Shown here piece by piece: positions 36,279 through 45,442 of a stretch of DNA of 64,000 nt; the stretch's first letter is position 1, and each line of letters starts with the position of its first letter. The notes under the pieces are model-generated. The model had not been told where the DNA came from. It did not search any database and saw only the letters and a program-made list of their open reading frames with translations. The stretch comes from Butyrivibrio proteoclasticus B316 (GTDB lineage Bacteria > Bacillota > Clostridia > Lachnospirales > Lachnospiraceae), in NCBI RefSeq assembly GCF_000145035.1, contig NC_014387.1, forward strand, positions 2,594,001 through 2,658,000, given 5' to 3'. A program made the position numbers and the translations under genes.

Positions 36279-38417
36279 TTACTTAAGCACCAATTCATAC
36301 TCCCCTGCATGCTCATCCATTTCAAACAAAATCCTGTAGACGCTGTGCTTCCAGGTACTCATAAGCCTCTGATCAGTAATGGCGAACTCCCGAATCAGAA
36401 CACTCTTCACACCTTTTACCGCAGTTATAGTTCCAATATCTCCAACTCTTATAACGCATGGCCCATCAGCATTTTGGAAGCTGTTTTTACTTAAACCTTC
36501 CGCCGCATTAGAGTTACCATTTCCTACAACTTCAGGCTTTTCATAAGTCATGATGCTCATATAAGCGGGAATACTGCCTTCATAATTGTCTTTGATAACC
36601 ACAGGCGAAACCGTATCACCCTTATTCAAAGCAATTTTCCTCTTATAGCTCTTTACTTTTTTCTCTGCATATGCCCCTGAAATCTCCATTTCAAGTAAAG
36701 CTCTCTCCGGCCAGCTTTCAGGCTCTTTTCCTGTATTTCCAAGCAAACACAGAACGTCCTTTGCCGCATATTTTTTACCATCTTTTTGCATTACAATATG
36801 AGTATTGTGCGCATCTGCAGCAGGGTCATTGCCTAGTTCAAATGCCAGTCTGCCATTTCTTTGACTATCAGATAAATCCCCGGCTTTATCCACACCACCA
36901 TCTGCACTGCGATCAATAAATGTAGGCAGATTGTGGAACTGTGACTGCATTGTCCACAGCTCGTAGCGTCTGTCTGAAAAAGTTTTCTTGGTATAGGTTC
37001 CAACTCCAAGGTCTATTACAAAGGGCCTTCCCTCTTTATACAGGGTAAAAGAGCCAACGTCATTGTGATTGTGACTGTCTCCGTTATCACCTGCCTTGGC
37101 TGCAAGAGTGTAGGTCTTATCTCTCGCAATCATCAAACCCATACTCTCAAACCAGGAATCTTCCGCCAGATTATTGCATACCGGATAGGCCATCATCTCA
37201 TCATAGGCAAAGGCCTGCATCACATGGTAAAAGAGATTTATCTCACTGCTTATTATCTGCTCTTTATCACTTTCTCTTCTGAAATCCTCGGCAGCAAAGC
37301 TTGCAAGAGTCTCATCTCCTACAGCCTTTCCAAACAGAAATTCCCTTGCTGTCCGTCCTCCTGCAAGAGCACTGCAATCTGCAAAATTTACGTAGTAGCC
37401 ACCGCCCACGTACATCTTGACTATAAAGTTTGCAATGTTGCGTATAAGAGGTTCATTATATATCCCTGCAAAGGTTTCATAGCATGCCTGATCTGCAGTT
37501 TTCCTGCCAGGATCATGAACAATAACCTGTCCATCATCATCAATCTCAGCATATCTGCTACTATCTTCTTTTGTTGCACCATCTATAAGTTCAAGACAGC
37601 CAAAGAGACATAGGCCTGCATGAGTATAGTACTGAGCTCCCTCGTTGCAGCCTCCGTCGTCCCCGTATTCATCGAGAAAATAATCACAGGAAACCGCAGC
37701 TTTTTGAAGAAAATTCTTGATCTCTTCCTCTGAAAAAGTCCCTTTCTCCCTTGTAAGCGCGCAGATCAGAACATTCTGTACAATCCATGGGGTCCAGTTG
37801 CACATAGTCTGGATTCCATCACCCATCCACCAGAAAAACTGATTCATATATGGCTCAAAAATGCGCTCTTTAAGCCTTTCATTTACATAAATACTAATGT
37901 GCGGACTGATTTCAGCAAACACAGGTCTTAACAGATATTCAGTGTACGCAATCTCAGCCCCGCTCTCTGCCTGAAAAAGATCTATGATCTGCCTGGTCAC
38001 ATCAGGCACTCTCTCCTGCGCTCCATCTCTTTCGTAGCTTGTGTGTGGTGGAAGGCACCAGGTTGTCTCATCGAGGATAAGGTAGAGCCCGTCTAAAATG
38101 TCATCAATAAATCTTCCCTTATTCTCCACGCACTCAGCCATTACAAGGTTATTTAGTTTTCTTCGTCTTGGAAAATATTTGTCCTCGAAGCGGACTCTGT
38201 TTCCTGATTTCCCAAACTCAGTAAAATCAGAAATAAGAAGCTGCGTCCAAGGCTCTTCCACAGCCTCTTCCCCAGCCTTGATCAGTTTTCGTTGCAGCTC
38301 ATCAGACAGTGACCCCCATGCCTTCCTGTCTGAAATATCAGGGTATCTGTTATACCCCAAATAGCGCGATGTCTTAGCTAAATGATCGCTTGTCAGCGTT
38401 CTCTTTACTCTTCCCAT
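36279..38417 (-). CDS. Heparinase II/III family polysaccharide lyase
   Basis: The 712-residue protein has an N-terminal alpha-helical toroid (NQFFWWMGDGIQTMCNWTPWIVQNVL, YFLDEYGDDGGCNEGAQYYTHAG) and a C-terminal beta-sandwich with the family segment GDNGDSHNHNDVGSF plus FVIDLGVGTYT. The Tyr/His-rich GCNEGAQYYTHA stretch is where the lyase active site lies in relatives. It should cleave a uronic acid-containing glycan by beta-elimination. No signal peptide is seen, which suggests that imported oligosaccharides are the substrate. It is 45 bases upstream of the GH88 gene. Confidence 0.88.
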   Translation of the reverse strand: MGRVKRTLTSDHLAKTSRYLGYNRYPDISDRKAWGSLSDELQRKLIKAGEEAVEEPWTQLLISDFTEFGKSGNRVRFEDKYFPRRRKLNNLVMAECVENKGRFIDDILDGLYLILDETTWCLPPHTSYERDGAQERVPDVTRQIIDLFQAESGAEIAYTEYLLRPVFAEISPHISIYVNERLKERIFEPYMNQFFWWMGDGIQTMCNWTPWIVQNVLICALTREKGTFSEEEIKNFLQKAAVSCDYFLDEYGDDGGCNEGAQYYTHAGLCLFGCLELIDGATKEDSSRYAEIDDDGQVIVHDPGRKTADQACYETFAGIYNEPLIRNIANFIVKMYVGGGYYVNFADCSALAGGRTAREFLFGKAVGDETLASFAAEDFRRESDKEQIISSEINLFYHVMQAFAYDEMMAYPVCNNLAEDSWFESMGLMIARDKTYTLAAKAGDNGDSHNHNDVGSFTLYKEGRPFVIDLGVGTYTKKTFSDRRYELWTMQSQFHNLPTFIDRSADGGVDKAGDLSDSQRNGRLAFELGNDPAADAHNTHIVMQKDGKKYAAKDVLCLLGNTGKEPESWPERALLEMEISGAYAEKKVKSYKRKIALNKGDTVSPVVIKDNYEGSIPAYMSIMTYEKPEVVGNGNSNAAEGLSKNSFQNADGPCVIRVGDIGTITAVKGVKSVLIREFAITDQRLMSTWKHSVYRILFEMDEHAGEYELVLK

Positions 38418-38534
38418 TTTGCACCACCCCAGTGTAATGACTCATTCATAATAAACCAACTTACTTATATATAAATTGATCTACTTCATCAAAAATCTAG
38501 CCAATGAAAGAACAATACTTTATTCTCGAACTCC

Positions 38535-39326
38535 CTAATTATGATTCTTACCATACACTTCAATCTGCGTAAGTGCAGGGAAAGGGCTTGGATCATCAGC
38601 CTTTATAAGTTTACCAAGCTTAAGCCATCTGATCCCTTCTCTCTTAATTTCAAATACATGAGGCTCGGCCACTTTTTTGTCCATATGGACAACCTCACTT
38701 GTTCCATCGGAAAAAGAAAATGTAGCCTCCACCCACCAGTTGTCATGCGGAAAATCTGCTCTCGTATAAAGAACTATCTTATCAAAATCAACTTCAGTTC
38801 CAAAATCCAAAGTAAACTCCGCATCATCCTGCCTGTTGATCCCCCAGGATTCATATGGCCACTCGCCGTGAGAAAGGGTAGCTATGCATCCATCTATGGC
38901 ATTTCTTGCAGCAAAAACTGCTTCTCCCCTGGTCTCAACATTTGCACTTGCATGTGGATAAACTCCGGTTCCTTCATGCTGATCAAAGGGATTAAGCGCA
39001 AGATTTCTATAGCCTTTTATCTCGTAGTCAGCAGCACTCCTGATGCTCACATAATGTCTGTTTCCCCAGAATGCGAGTGGATTATAGCTTGTCTTTTTCT
39101 CATAAAAAGGAACAGGAAACATTACTGACTCCTGTTCTACCATCACAAGGGCAGGGTCAATAGCTGCATCCACTTTGACCACGTAATACTTTCCCTGTGT
39201 CATGCCGGAAAACTCAATAATATCGCCCTTTCTATATTCACCATCCCAAGCAAGGACCACATTATCACCGCCTTCAGAAAATGCTTTATCCACATGGTCC
39301 CACTCATTATATACACTTATTTTCAT
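38535..39326 (-). CDS. Discoidin-like (F5/8 type C) carbohydrate-binding protein
   Basis: The 263-residue protein has an N-terminal beta-rich region (about 1-75) and, from about residue 110, a discoidin/CBM32-like sandwich: NLALNPFDQHEGTGVYPHASAN, AARNAIDGC, WGINRQDDAEFTLDFG and FDKIVLYTRADFPHDNWW. It lacks a signal peptide. It is the first gene of the uronate locus, 117 bases before the lyase. Its cytoplasmic location is odd for a binding module, so it could be an uncharacterised lyase or isomerase accessory rather than a surface binder. Confidence 0.7.
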   Translation of the reverse strand: MKISVYNEWDHVDKAFSEGGDNVVLAWDGEYRKGDIIEFSGMTQGKYYVVKVDAAIDPALVMVEQESVMFPVPFYEKKTSYNPLAFWGNRHYVSIRSAADYEIKGYRNLALNPFDQHEGTGVYPHASANVETRGEAVFAARNAIDGCIATLSHGEWPYESWGINRQDDAEFTLDFGTEVDFDKIVLYTRADFPHDNWWVEATFSFSDGTSEVVHMDKKVAEPHVFEIKREGIRWLKLGKLIKADDPSPFPALTQIEVYGKNHN

Positions 39327-39386
39327 ACCTGCCCCCGAAATACTATATTTATAAATGCAAATAATATACTTATCGTTATAGTATTA

Positions 39387-39407
39387 AACCCGCAATAAAT
39401 GCGGGTT
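39387..39407 (-). terminator. Rho-independent terminator of the TPR lipoprotein operon
   Basis: A perfect eight-base stem (AACCCGCA/TGCGGGTT) with a five-base loop lies eight bases past the lipoprotein stop. The following minus-strand sequence is TTTAAT, a modest U run. It separates the long folC-to-lipoprotein cluster from the uronate locus. Confidence 0.7.
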
Positions 39408-39414
39408 TTGTTAC

Positions 39415-40464
39415 TCATCTTGTTGAAAGAAAAATATTTTCTCTTATGGCTGCAGAATCTTCAGGATAATCCTGAAGGTAAGAAGTCATAAGTGACTGGG
39501 CTGTACTGAACTCTCCCTTATACTCATAGGCTGTGATCTCATTGAGCCTAAGGGCCTGATTGACACCCTTATCATCGACATTAAGCCCCGCTTCAAAAGA
39601 CGAGACTGCACCATCATAATCTCCCTGCTTGATCTGACACATTCCAAGCTGGTTAAACACGATCGCGCTTGCCGGATTCTCACTCAAATATGTTTTATAA
39701 ACGCTTATAGCATAGTTATAATCGCCTTGTTTTTCGCCTGTTTGTCCGAGCATCAGAACCACCGGCTCTTTTTCCTGATCACGTTCACTTCTGGCGGCCT
39801 CAAGGAAACTTTGAGCTTCCGCATTATTGCCAAGGTAATAGGCAATCTGCCCTTTCTCATAGTTGGTCATAAAAGAGCTGCCGTTCTCCATAGTTGTCTG
39901 CAATATGTTCCTGGCCTCTTCCTCGTAACCGTAGTGAGCAAGAGATTTGTAGATCAGGATTATCATCTGATAATCCCTTGAATTAAGGGTTATGGCCTTG
40001 GTGAAATCTGAATACGCGCTGTCATGCCCTGATGCCGCAAGCTCGCAGACTCCGCGCAGGTAATATGCATTACTGTCCTTGCTGCGCAGCGCAATAATAG
40101 CATCATACACCTCTTTTGCCTTGGAATAATCCCCAAGACGATAATAGCTTTCAGCAAGATAATAGTTGGTGTCAAAGTCCATGTCATCAACTATTCCTTC
40201 GTCAGCGGCAAGTGATGCCAAAAGCTCGTCTACAGCGCCCTGATAGTTGCCTGTCCTCAGATTTATTATGCCTTTTCCCCTGTGTATCAGGCATTCATCC
40301 TCACCTTTTTCACTGGCAGCCTCAAAGCTTGAAAGAGCGTTTTCATAGTCACGGCTCTCAATATATGCAAATCCAGAATCGATATTATGTCTGCCTGCCA
40401 GACTTCCACAGCCTGAAATGGCAAAAGCTATGCACATAATAGCGGCAACAACTCTTTTCTTCAT
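39415..40464 (-). CDS. TPR-repeat lipoprotein
   Basis: The lipoprotein signal KKRVVAAIMCIAFAISGC places a lipid-modified Cys near residue 19. The rest is a solenoid of about eight tetratricopeptide repeats (DSGFAYIESRDYENALSSFEAA, YYLAESYYRLGDYSKAKEVYDAI, VFNQLGMCQIKQGDYDGAVSSF). The start is the ATG at 40464 with GGAG five bases upstream; a GTG two codons earlier is less likely. It lies 16 bases after ridA. It is probably a scaffold for an extracytoplasmic protein complex; partners are unknown. Confidence 0.88.
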   Translation of the reverse strand: MKKRVVAAIMCIAFAISGCGSLAGRHNIDSGFAYIESRDYENALSSFEAASEKGEDECLIHRGKGIINLRTGNYQGAVDELLASLAADEGIVDDMDFDTNYYLAESYYRLGDYSKAKEVYDAIIALRSKDSNAYYLRGVCELAASGHDSAYSDFTKAITLNSRDYQMIILIYKSLAHYGYEEEARNILQTTMENGSSFMTNYEKGQIAYYLGNNAEAQSFLEAARSERDQEKEPVVLMLGQTGEKQGDYNYAISVYKTYLSENPASAIVFNQLGMCQIKQGDYDGAVSSFEAGLNVDDKGVNQALRLNEITAYEYKGEFSTAQSLMTSYLQDYPEDSAAIRENIFLSTR

Positions 40465-40480
40465 CCCCACTCCAACATTA

Positions 40481-40858
40481 TTAGTTTCCCAGATAAGCTA
40501 CTACCTCTACCTCACAGAGAACATCTCTTGGAAGCTGCTTAACTGCTACGCAGCTTCTGGCAGGCTTACCAACAAAATACTTCTCATAGACTGCATTAAA
40601 TGCACCAAAATCAGACATTTCAGCAAGGAAACAAGTTGTCTTAACAACGTGCTCATAGTCTGTTCCGGCTGCGCTTAAGATTTCCCCAATGTTTCTGCAA
40701 ACTCTGTCTGCCTGATCAGCAATTGTAGTTGCCTCTATCTCGCCATTCTCAGGATTGATCGGTATCTGTCCTGAAGCATAAAGAAAATCTCCTGCCTTGA
40801 TAGCCTGTGAATAAGGTCCGATTGCTGCCGGTGCCTTGCTTGTTGATACGTACTCCAT
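40481..40858 (-). CDS. ridA: RidA family reactive intermediate deaminase
   Basis: The 125-residue trimeric-type protein begins TSKAPAAIGPYSQAIKAGDFLYASGQIP, and the RidA signature appears as RSCVAVKQLPRDVLCEVEVVAY, with the substrate-binding Arg and Glu in place. It hydrolyses enamine/imine intermediates released by PLP enzymes. The ATG at 40858 follows AGGAGGACAACATT, so the longer in-frame start at 40900 is rejected. It is embedded in the surface-related operon, with which it has no obvious link. Confidence 0.93.
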   Translation of the reverse strand: MEYVSTSKAPAAIGPYSQAIKAGDFLYASGQIPINPENGEIEATTIADQADRVCRNIGEILSAAGTDYEHVVKTTCFLAEMSDFGAFNAVYEKYFVGKPARSCVAVKQLPRDVLCEVEVVAYLGN

Positions 40859-40896
40859 AATGTTGTCCTCCTGCGTTTTATTTATAATAGATTTCG

Positions 40897-41142
40897 TCAA
40901 GTGTTCTGTTCTTGTCCGAACACCGCTGTAACGTAGAAGCCTCTTGCATTTTCTTCTACTTTGGTCACAACGCCTTCCCTCTCGAGCATTCTGTCTCTAA
41001 ACGGGAAATTTCCAGACATCGCAAGCGATGGATCAATCGTGTAATAATAGTTACTGGGAAGAACACCCTCTGTAACTGTGATCTTATCTCCTTCATGAAG
41101 AAGCCCCGGCCTCTCCATTTTAAAAGTCATCTCTCTTGCCAA
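40897..41142 (-). CDS. Small conserved-looking protein, function unknown
   Basis: This 81-residue protein has no signal peptide. It contains a compact beta-rich pattern (GDKITVTEG, then EREGVVTKVEENARGFYVTAVF) resembling small SH3-like or KOW-like barrels. I do not recognise the family. It lies 22 bases after the SGNH gene and 38 before ridA, and shares their strand and codon use, which supports it being real. Confidence 0.65.
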   Translation of the reverse strand: MAREMTFKMERPGLLHEGDKITVTEGVLPSNYYYTIDPSLAMSGNFPFRDRMLEREGVVTKVEENARGFYVTAVFGQEQNT

Positions 41143-41164
41143 CTAAATCACCTTCTATCCAATT

Positions 41165-42175
41165 TCATTCTTTTACAATACCATGCCCCAGCAGGAATTG
41201 ATACCATCTTTCATAAGAAGAAGCCTTAAGGTGCACATCGTCAAAAGACAACTCTTTGATCAGATTGCCATTCTCGTCATCTACAGCTTCATTCATATCC
41301 ATATAAAAGATAGTCTTGTTATCTGCAAGCTTGGCAAGCTCCTCGTTACGTCTGTTGATATTATCATTAGTAAAATACTTGTCATTTGAACTCTTGTGCT
41401 CAGTAACGTGCATAATGCCCTGGATAAATATGATTGCATCAGGCTGAAGTTCCCTGATCCTGTTAACCACGTTTGCGTATTCCTCAGCAAAAGACTCAGC
41501 TGTTCCCGTTCCTATCTCATTAAGGCCCAGCATTATGTATATCTTATTAAACTGATTCTCTGTAAGCGCCTGCTCTAAAGTTATCTTATCGTTTCCCGAT
41601 TTAGCAATAGGCTTATCCATCACCTTGTAGATTGTCAGAGAAACCTGAGCATAGAAAGTTGCCCTCTCATCAAGCGGCTCACAGTACTCTGAAAGGCCGA
41701 CTGTTCTGGAATCTCCTATAAAAAGAGCATCCGTAAAATAGTCCTCGTCAACCGGCTGAAACTCATAAGTCCTATCTGCATCATTCTCTGATATCATTTC
41801 CATATCATCAAAAGAGCTGTTGCCAGATACACTTAAGTTTATGCCAGGCTGTCCGTCTGCAGAAATTTCCGCATTGCCATTATCAGAAGTCACAAGGCCG
41901 TCATTTGTATCTGCGCTTCCATCTGCCCCTGCTGCCAGATCAGTATCCATGCCATTATCAGGGTCACTTTCTCCTGAAAGCTTCACTCCTCCCCATGGAA
42001 AAACTCCATCTGTCGCTCCCTTAAATACAAGCGCAATATGAGGAATCTCAGCATTGTTAAAATCCCCTGCATAATCTGCATAGGTGCTGTCCTCATAGAC
42101 ATAAGAGACAATCGTTAATGCTATTGTAATTACCGCAATCCCAATAAGAATCGGGCAAGTTTTTAGCAGTTTCAT
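41165..42175 (-). CDS. Membrane-anchored SGNH hydrolase
   Basis: The 336-residue protein has one N-terminal signal-anchor helix (about 8-27), an Asp/Gly/Ser-rich linker and an SGNH domain from about residue 148: FIGDSRTVGL (block I Ser), IMLGLNEIGTG (block III Asn) and FDDVHLKA (block V Asp-x-x-His). It follows the MBOAT gene by 18 bases. Such pairs (AlgI/AlgJ-X, PatA/PatB, DltB/DltD) pass acyl groups across the membrane and onto an external glycan. This protein is therefore the likely external transferase or esterase. Confidence 0.85.
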   Translation of the reverse strand: MKLLKTCPILIGIAVITIALTIVSYVYEDSTYADYAGDFNNAEIPHIALVFKGATDGVFPWGGVKLSGESDPDNGMDTDLAAGADGSADTNDGLVTSDNGNAEISADGQPGINLSVSGNSSFDDMEMISENDADRTYEFQPVDEDYFTDALFIGDSRTVGLSEYCEPLDERATFYAQVSLTIYKVMDKPIAKSGNDKITLEQALTENQFNKIYIMLGLNEIGTGTAESFAEEYANVVNRIRELQPDAIIFIQGIMHVTEHKSSNDKYFTNDNINRRNEELAKLADNKTIFYMDMNEAVDDENGNLIKELSFDDVHLKASSYERWYQFLLGHGIVKE

Positions 42176-42193
42176 AAATCACACTTTCAACAA

Positions 42194-43738
42194 TCAGAAC
42201 TTAAAGTACATAAACGGATTACCTGCCGCATTTGAAAGGCTGTACACACATGCCCAGAACAGCAAAAGTAAACCAACAGTAAACACAGGATTTTTCCTAT
42301 GCTTAACAAAAAATCCGTAAACAGCCGGGATCATAAGGATAAGTCCTGTTCCCAGCACAATGCCATATATTCCAACATTCTTGATGAAGTCTCCCTGATT
42401 AATAGAGACGCCAACACCAAAGAATGGGAACAATCTCATAAAGTAAGTGGATAACATACCATTATCCGGAAGTGCAAATACCACCCATGTAAGAGGGATT
42501 AAAACCAGCACATTAATCCTGCCTATAAAGTCTCCTAAAAACTTCGGAAGCTTAGACAGAATAAAACGCTCACATAAAATTATAACGAAAATGATCATTC
42601 CCCACAAAATAAAATTGAGGGTAACTCCATGCCAAAATCCTGTGATAAGCCAGACAGTTAAAAGATTGAGGATTGTTCTAAGATTCCCCTTTCTGCTGCC
42701 TCCCATAGGGAAATATATATAATCTCTGAACCACGAGCCAAGAGTTGCATGCCATCTTCTGTAAAACTCAGATACATTTTTAGAGCCATAGGGCTGATCA
42801 AAGTTCACAATAAAAGGAAATCCCAGCATCACACCAATTCCTGCTGCCATGAGAGAATATCCCCAGAAGTCAAAGTAAAGCTCCATTGAATATGTATATG
42901 CACCAAGCCAGGCCAATGCAGTAGAAATACTCTCATAACCTATAGTACCTATATCTCTCCACAGCATGGACAGATGGTCTGCAAGAAGAACCTTAAAGGC
43001 AAGACCGATAACAAAAAATCTAATGCCATCTTCAATTGCAGCAAGCTTACTTGGTCTCTCACCCTCTGCTGCACTTTCATTCTTGCCGGTATCTTCAAGC
43101 TTTTCCATGCCTTCATCTGTATCAAGATTTATTATCTCCGAATCACTATCAGAATCATTCTTTACAGTTTCTAGTACCTCTATCTCTTTTTCCTGATCAG
43201 TTTCTGTCTCGGAAGCACTTTCTGAATCTGTCTCGACATTTTCTCTGTTCCACAACTTCATAAAAGGATTCTTGACATAGTCCTCAAATCTCATGATAGG
43301 TCCTGAAACAATCTGAGGGAACATGACAAAATAAGCGGCAATATCCAAAAATCCCGCTTTTTCATCAACCTTGCCTCTGTAATTATCAATCTGAAATGAT
43401 ATCATCTTGAAGGTAAAAAAGCTCACGCCGATCGGCATAAATGAACTGTCTACAAACTGCCCAAGAAGCTTGAATTCAACAAGCATAAGGGCATCAAGAA
43501 CAATAGCAAAGCCCAAAAGGACCTTGCTTCCTCCGCCCTTTAGCGCTCTGCTAAATAAATAGTTGATTATTACAGCTCCCAGAAGAACCGGGAACATCTT
43601 GATATCGCCAACTCCATAGAACACAAGGCTTCCCAGCAAAAGGGTCAGCGTTCTGAATTCATATGGGGTCAGGTAAAAAGCCACTATAAATACAGGCAAA
43701 AACCTGAAAATAAAAGTTAAATCCGAAAAATTAATCAT
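42194..43738 (-). CDS. MBOAT family O-acyltransferase (AlgI/DltB-like)
   Basis: The 514-residue protein has about ten membrane segments with the MBOAT core FYRRWHATLGSWFRDYIYFPMGGSRKG and the catalytic His of WLITGFWHGVTLNFILWG. It should move acetyl (or another acyl) groups across the membrane for modification of an exported polymer. An acidic, Asp/Ser/Glu-rich insertion of about 70 residues (roughly 155-225) interrupts the usual fold between two membrane helices, which is unusual. It is co-directional with an SGNH partner 18 bases downstream and follows a zinc-ribbon TPR protein. Confidence 0.9.
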   Translation of the reverse strand: MINFSDLTFIFRFLPVFIVAFYLTPYEFRTLTLLLGSLVFYGVGDIKMFPVLLGAVIINYLFSRALKGGGSKVLLGFAIVLDALMLVEFKLLGQFVDSSFMPIGVSFFTFKMISFQIDNYRGKVDEKAGFLDIAAYFVMFPQIVSGPIMRFEDYVKNPFMKLWNRENVETDSESASETETDQEKEIEVLETVKNDSDSDSEIINLDTDEGMEKLEDTGKNESAAEGERPSKLAAIEDGIRFFVIGLAFKVLLADHLSMLWRDIGTIGYESISTALAWLGAYTYSMELYFDFWGYSLMAAGIGVMLGFPFIVNFDQPYGSKNVSEFYRRWHATLGSWFRDYIYFPMGGSRKGNLRTILNLLTVWLITGFWHGVTLNFILWGMIIFVIILCERFILSKLPKFLGDFIGRINVLVLIPLTWVVFALPDNGMLSTYFMRLFPFFGVGVSINQGDFIKNVGIYGIVLGTGLILMIPAVYGFFVKHRKNPVFTVGLLLLFWACVYSLSNAAGNPFMYFKF

Positions 43739-43777
43739 CGATAATATCTGTCCTATATATCAAAGCCGAAAAGCATA

Positions 43778-45196
43778 TCAGTTTCCTGAATTGTTAATCT
43801 CTGCAAGCTTGGTCTGAGCTGCTGCCGCACTCTGAGTATCAGGGAAATTGGTGATAACCGCATCATAAGTAGTCTTGGCGTTCTCAAAATCTCCGCTCTC
43901 ATAGTAGGAATTGCCCAAATAATAAAGTGTATTGACATTAGTGTTGTCAAACTGATAAGCCTTGGAATAATTAGCTATTGCTGTCTCATAATCCTCAGCC
44001 TTATACGCATCATTAGCCGCGTTGTAATATGATGTTGCAAGCTCACTTCCAACAAGTGACATAAGAGTATCGTAAAGAGCCTTAAATTCAGGTGAAACAT
44101 CGTCACTTATAGCGTTAAGGTCAAGGTTTGAAAGTGCCTGTGCCATCGAATCAATATCAGATGAATCGGTCATATAGATATTGGTTGCACTCATAAGTGA
44201 GTTCATGGCCGCAGAAGTACTGTCTACGCCTTCATAATCAGTAACCTTGCTCTGAAGGTCAGTAATCTGATTCTCAAGAGTCTTAACCTGCTGCTCGTAT
44301 TCATTGATCTTGGCTGACTTGGCATCAGACTCCTCACTTATCTGTGAAATCTTATTCTGATTGCTGTTGTTAATACTCTGAATACGCTGAGGCAAAATAA
44401 GGAAACATGCGGCAGCCAGTCCCAGAACAGCTCCAAGAACTATTCCCCAAATCGAACCTGTTCTTGTAATAGGTGACTTTTTAACCGGCTGAATGATCAT
44501 CTCATTACCGCTGTTATATCTGATCACATCTTCACTATCTGACGAAGCTATATCTGATACAAGCTTGCCACTTTCGCCAGGAAGAAGCATACTGTCCGCT
44601 TCTCTTAAATAGCGCTTGGCCATAACATTGCCGGTATCCAGCTTTAATACCTTCTGGCACTCTATCTTGGCCCTGTCATAGTTTCCACCCTTCAAGTATA
44701 AAAGGGCAAGCAAAAGGTGCGCTTTAATAAATCCGGGATTTAATGAAAGCACCTTCTTGAGCTGAATCACAGCCAGATCAAGTCCATCCTGACGGCAGTA
44801 ATTAAGCGCTATATTAAATTTCTTGATAGTCTGATTGATTGTATCAAGCTGAGAAGGGCTATTTCTGACATAGTCCATATATTTGTCTGCAAGGTTTTCC
44901 TCCGGCTCAAGGTTCTTGCTGATAACCCATTCAGATAGAGCCGCAACAACCTCTCCGGTCTCGTAATAAACAAGCCCCAGAAGATTTCTTGCATCTATAT
45001 TATTCTTATCCAGCTTGAGTGACTGTCTAAGAGCACTTACAGCTCCTGTCAGATCTCTTACTGTAGCCTTCTCCAATCCTTCATTGTAAAACCTGTTGGA
45101 AAGGCTGACTGTTTTCTTATATATTCTGACATTCGCCCCGCATCCTGGGCAAACATCGCTTTTATCAAGTTCCGCCCCACAACGATTGCACTTCAT
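43778..45196 (-). CDS. Zinc-ribbon, TPR and coiled-coil membrane protein
   Basis: The 472-residue protein starts with a four-Cys zinc ribbon (Cys3, 6, 16, 19). A cytoplasmic TPR domain follows (about 30-195: GLVYYETGEVVAALSEW, ALLYLKGGNYDRAKIECQKVL), then one membrane helix at about 248-270, a coiled coil of about 45 residues and an external C-terminal TPR domain (YYNAANDAYKAEDYETAIANYSKAYQF). Repeats on both sides of the membrane suggest a connector between internal and surface assemblies. It lies just upstream of the MBOAT/SGNH pair. I know no named family. Confidence 0.82.
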   Translation of the reverse strand: MKCNRCGAELDKSDVCPGCGANVRIYKKTVSLSNRFYNEGLEKATVRDLTGAVSALRQSLKLDKNNIDARNLLGLVYYETGEVVAALSEWVISKNLEPEENLADKYMDYVRNSPSQLDTINQTIKKFNIALNYCRQDGLDLAVIQLKKVLSLNPGFIKAHLLLALLYLKGGNYDRAKIECQKVLKLDTGNVMAKRYLREADSMLLPGESGKLVSDIASSDSEDVIRYNSGNEMIIQPVKKSPITRTGSIWGIVLGAVLGLAAACFLILPQRIQSINNSNQNKISQISEESDAKSAKINEYEQQVKTLENQITDLQSKVTDYEGVDSTSAAMNSLMSATNIYMTDSSDIDSMAQALSNLDLNAISDDVSPEFKALYDTLMSLVGSELATSYYNAANDAYKAEDYETAIANYSKAYQFDNTNVNTLYYLGNSYYESGDFENAKTTYDAVITNFPDTQSAAAAQTKLAEINNSGN

Positions 45197-45198
45197 TG

Positions 45199-45363
45199 TT
45201 ATTTAGTCCTCTTCTGATTATCGAAATCTCCCTTAGCTTCTTTTAAAAGCTTGACCAAAACATCTGACATATCATCCAGATCCTGGTTGTATATAATGTC
45301 TTCTGCATCCTCGATTTCCAGACTGGGTCTGAACTTTTTAAGTTCTTCTTCAAAATTGATCAT
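45199..45363 (-). CDS. 54-residue acidic microprotein
   Basis: An ATG at 45363, with GAGGGG ten bases upstream, opens a frame ending at a TAA at 45199-45201, two bases before the zinc-ribbon TPR gene starts. The product is highly charged (starts MINFEEELKKF, includes EIEDAEDIIYNQDLDDM) and looks helical, without a membrane segment. The tight two-base spacing implies translational coupling. I do not recognise it. It could be an adaptor for the TPR protein. Confidence 0.7.
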   Translation of the reverse strand: MINFEEELKKFRPSLEIEDAEDIIYNQDLDDMSDVLVKLLKEAKGDFDNQKRTK

Positions 45364-45442
45364 CTATATTTATCCCCTCAGATATAATTATCGTAACTGT
45401 CTGCCGCGTGTATACAGCTCCAGTAACAAATTATCTCCCAGT

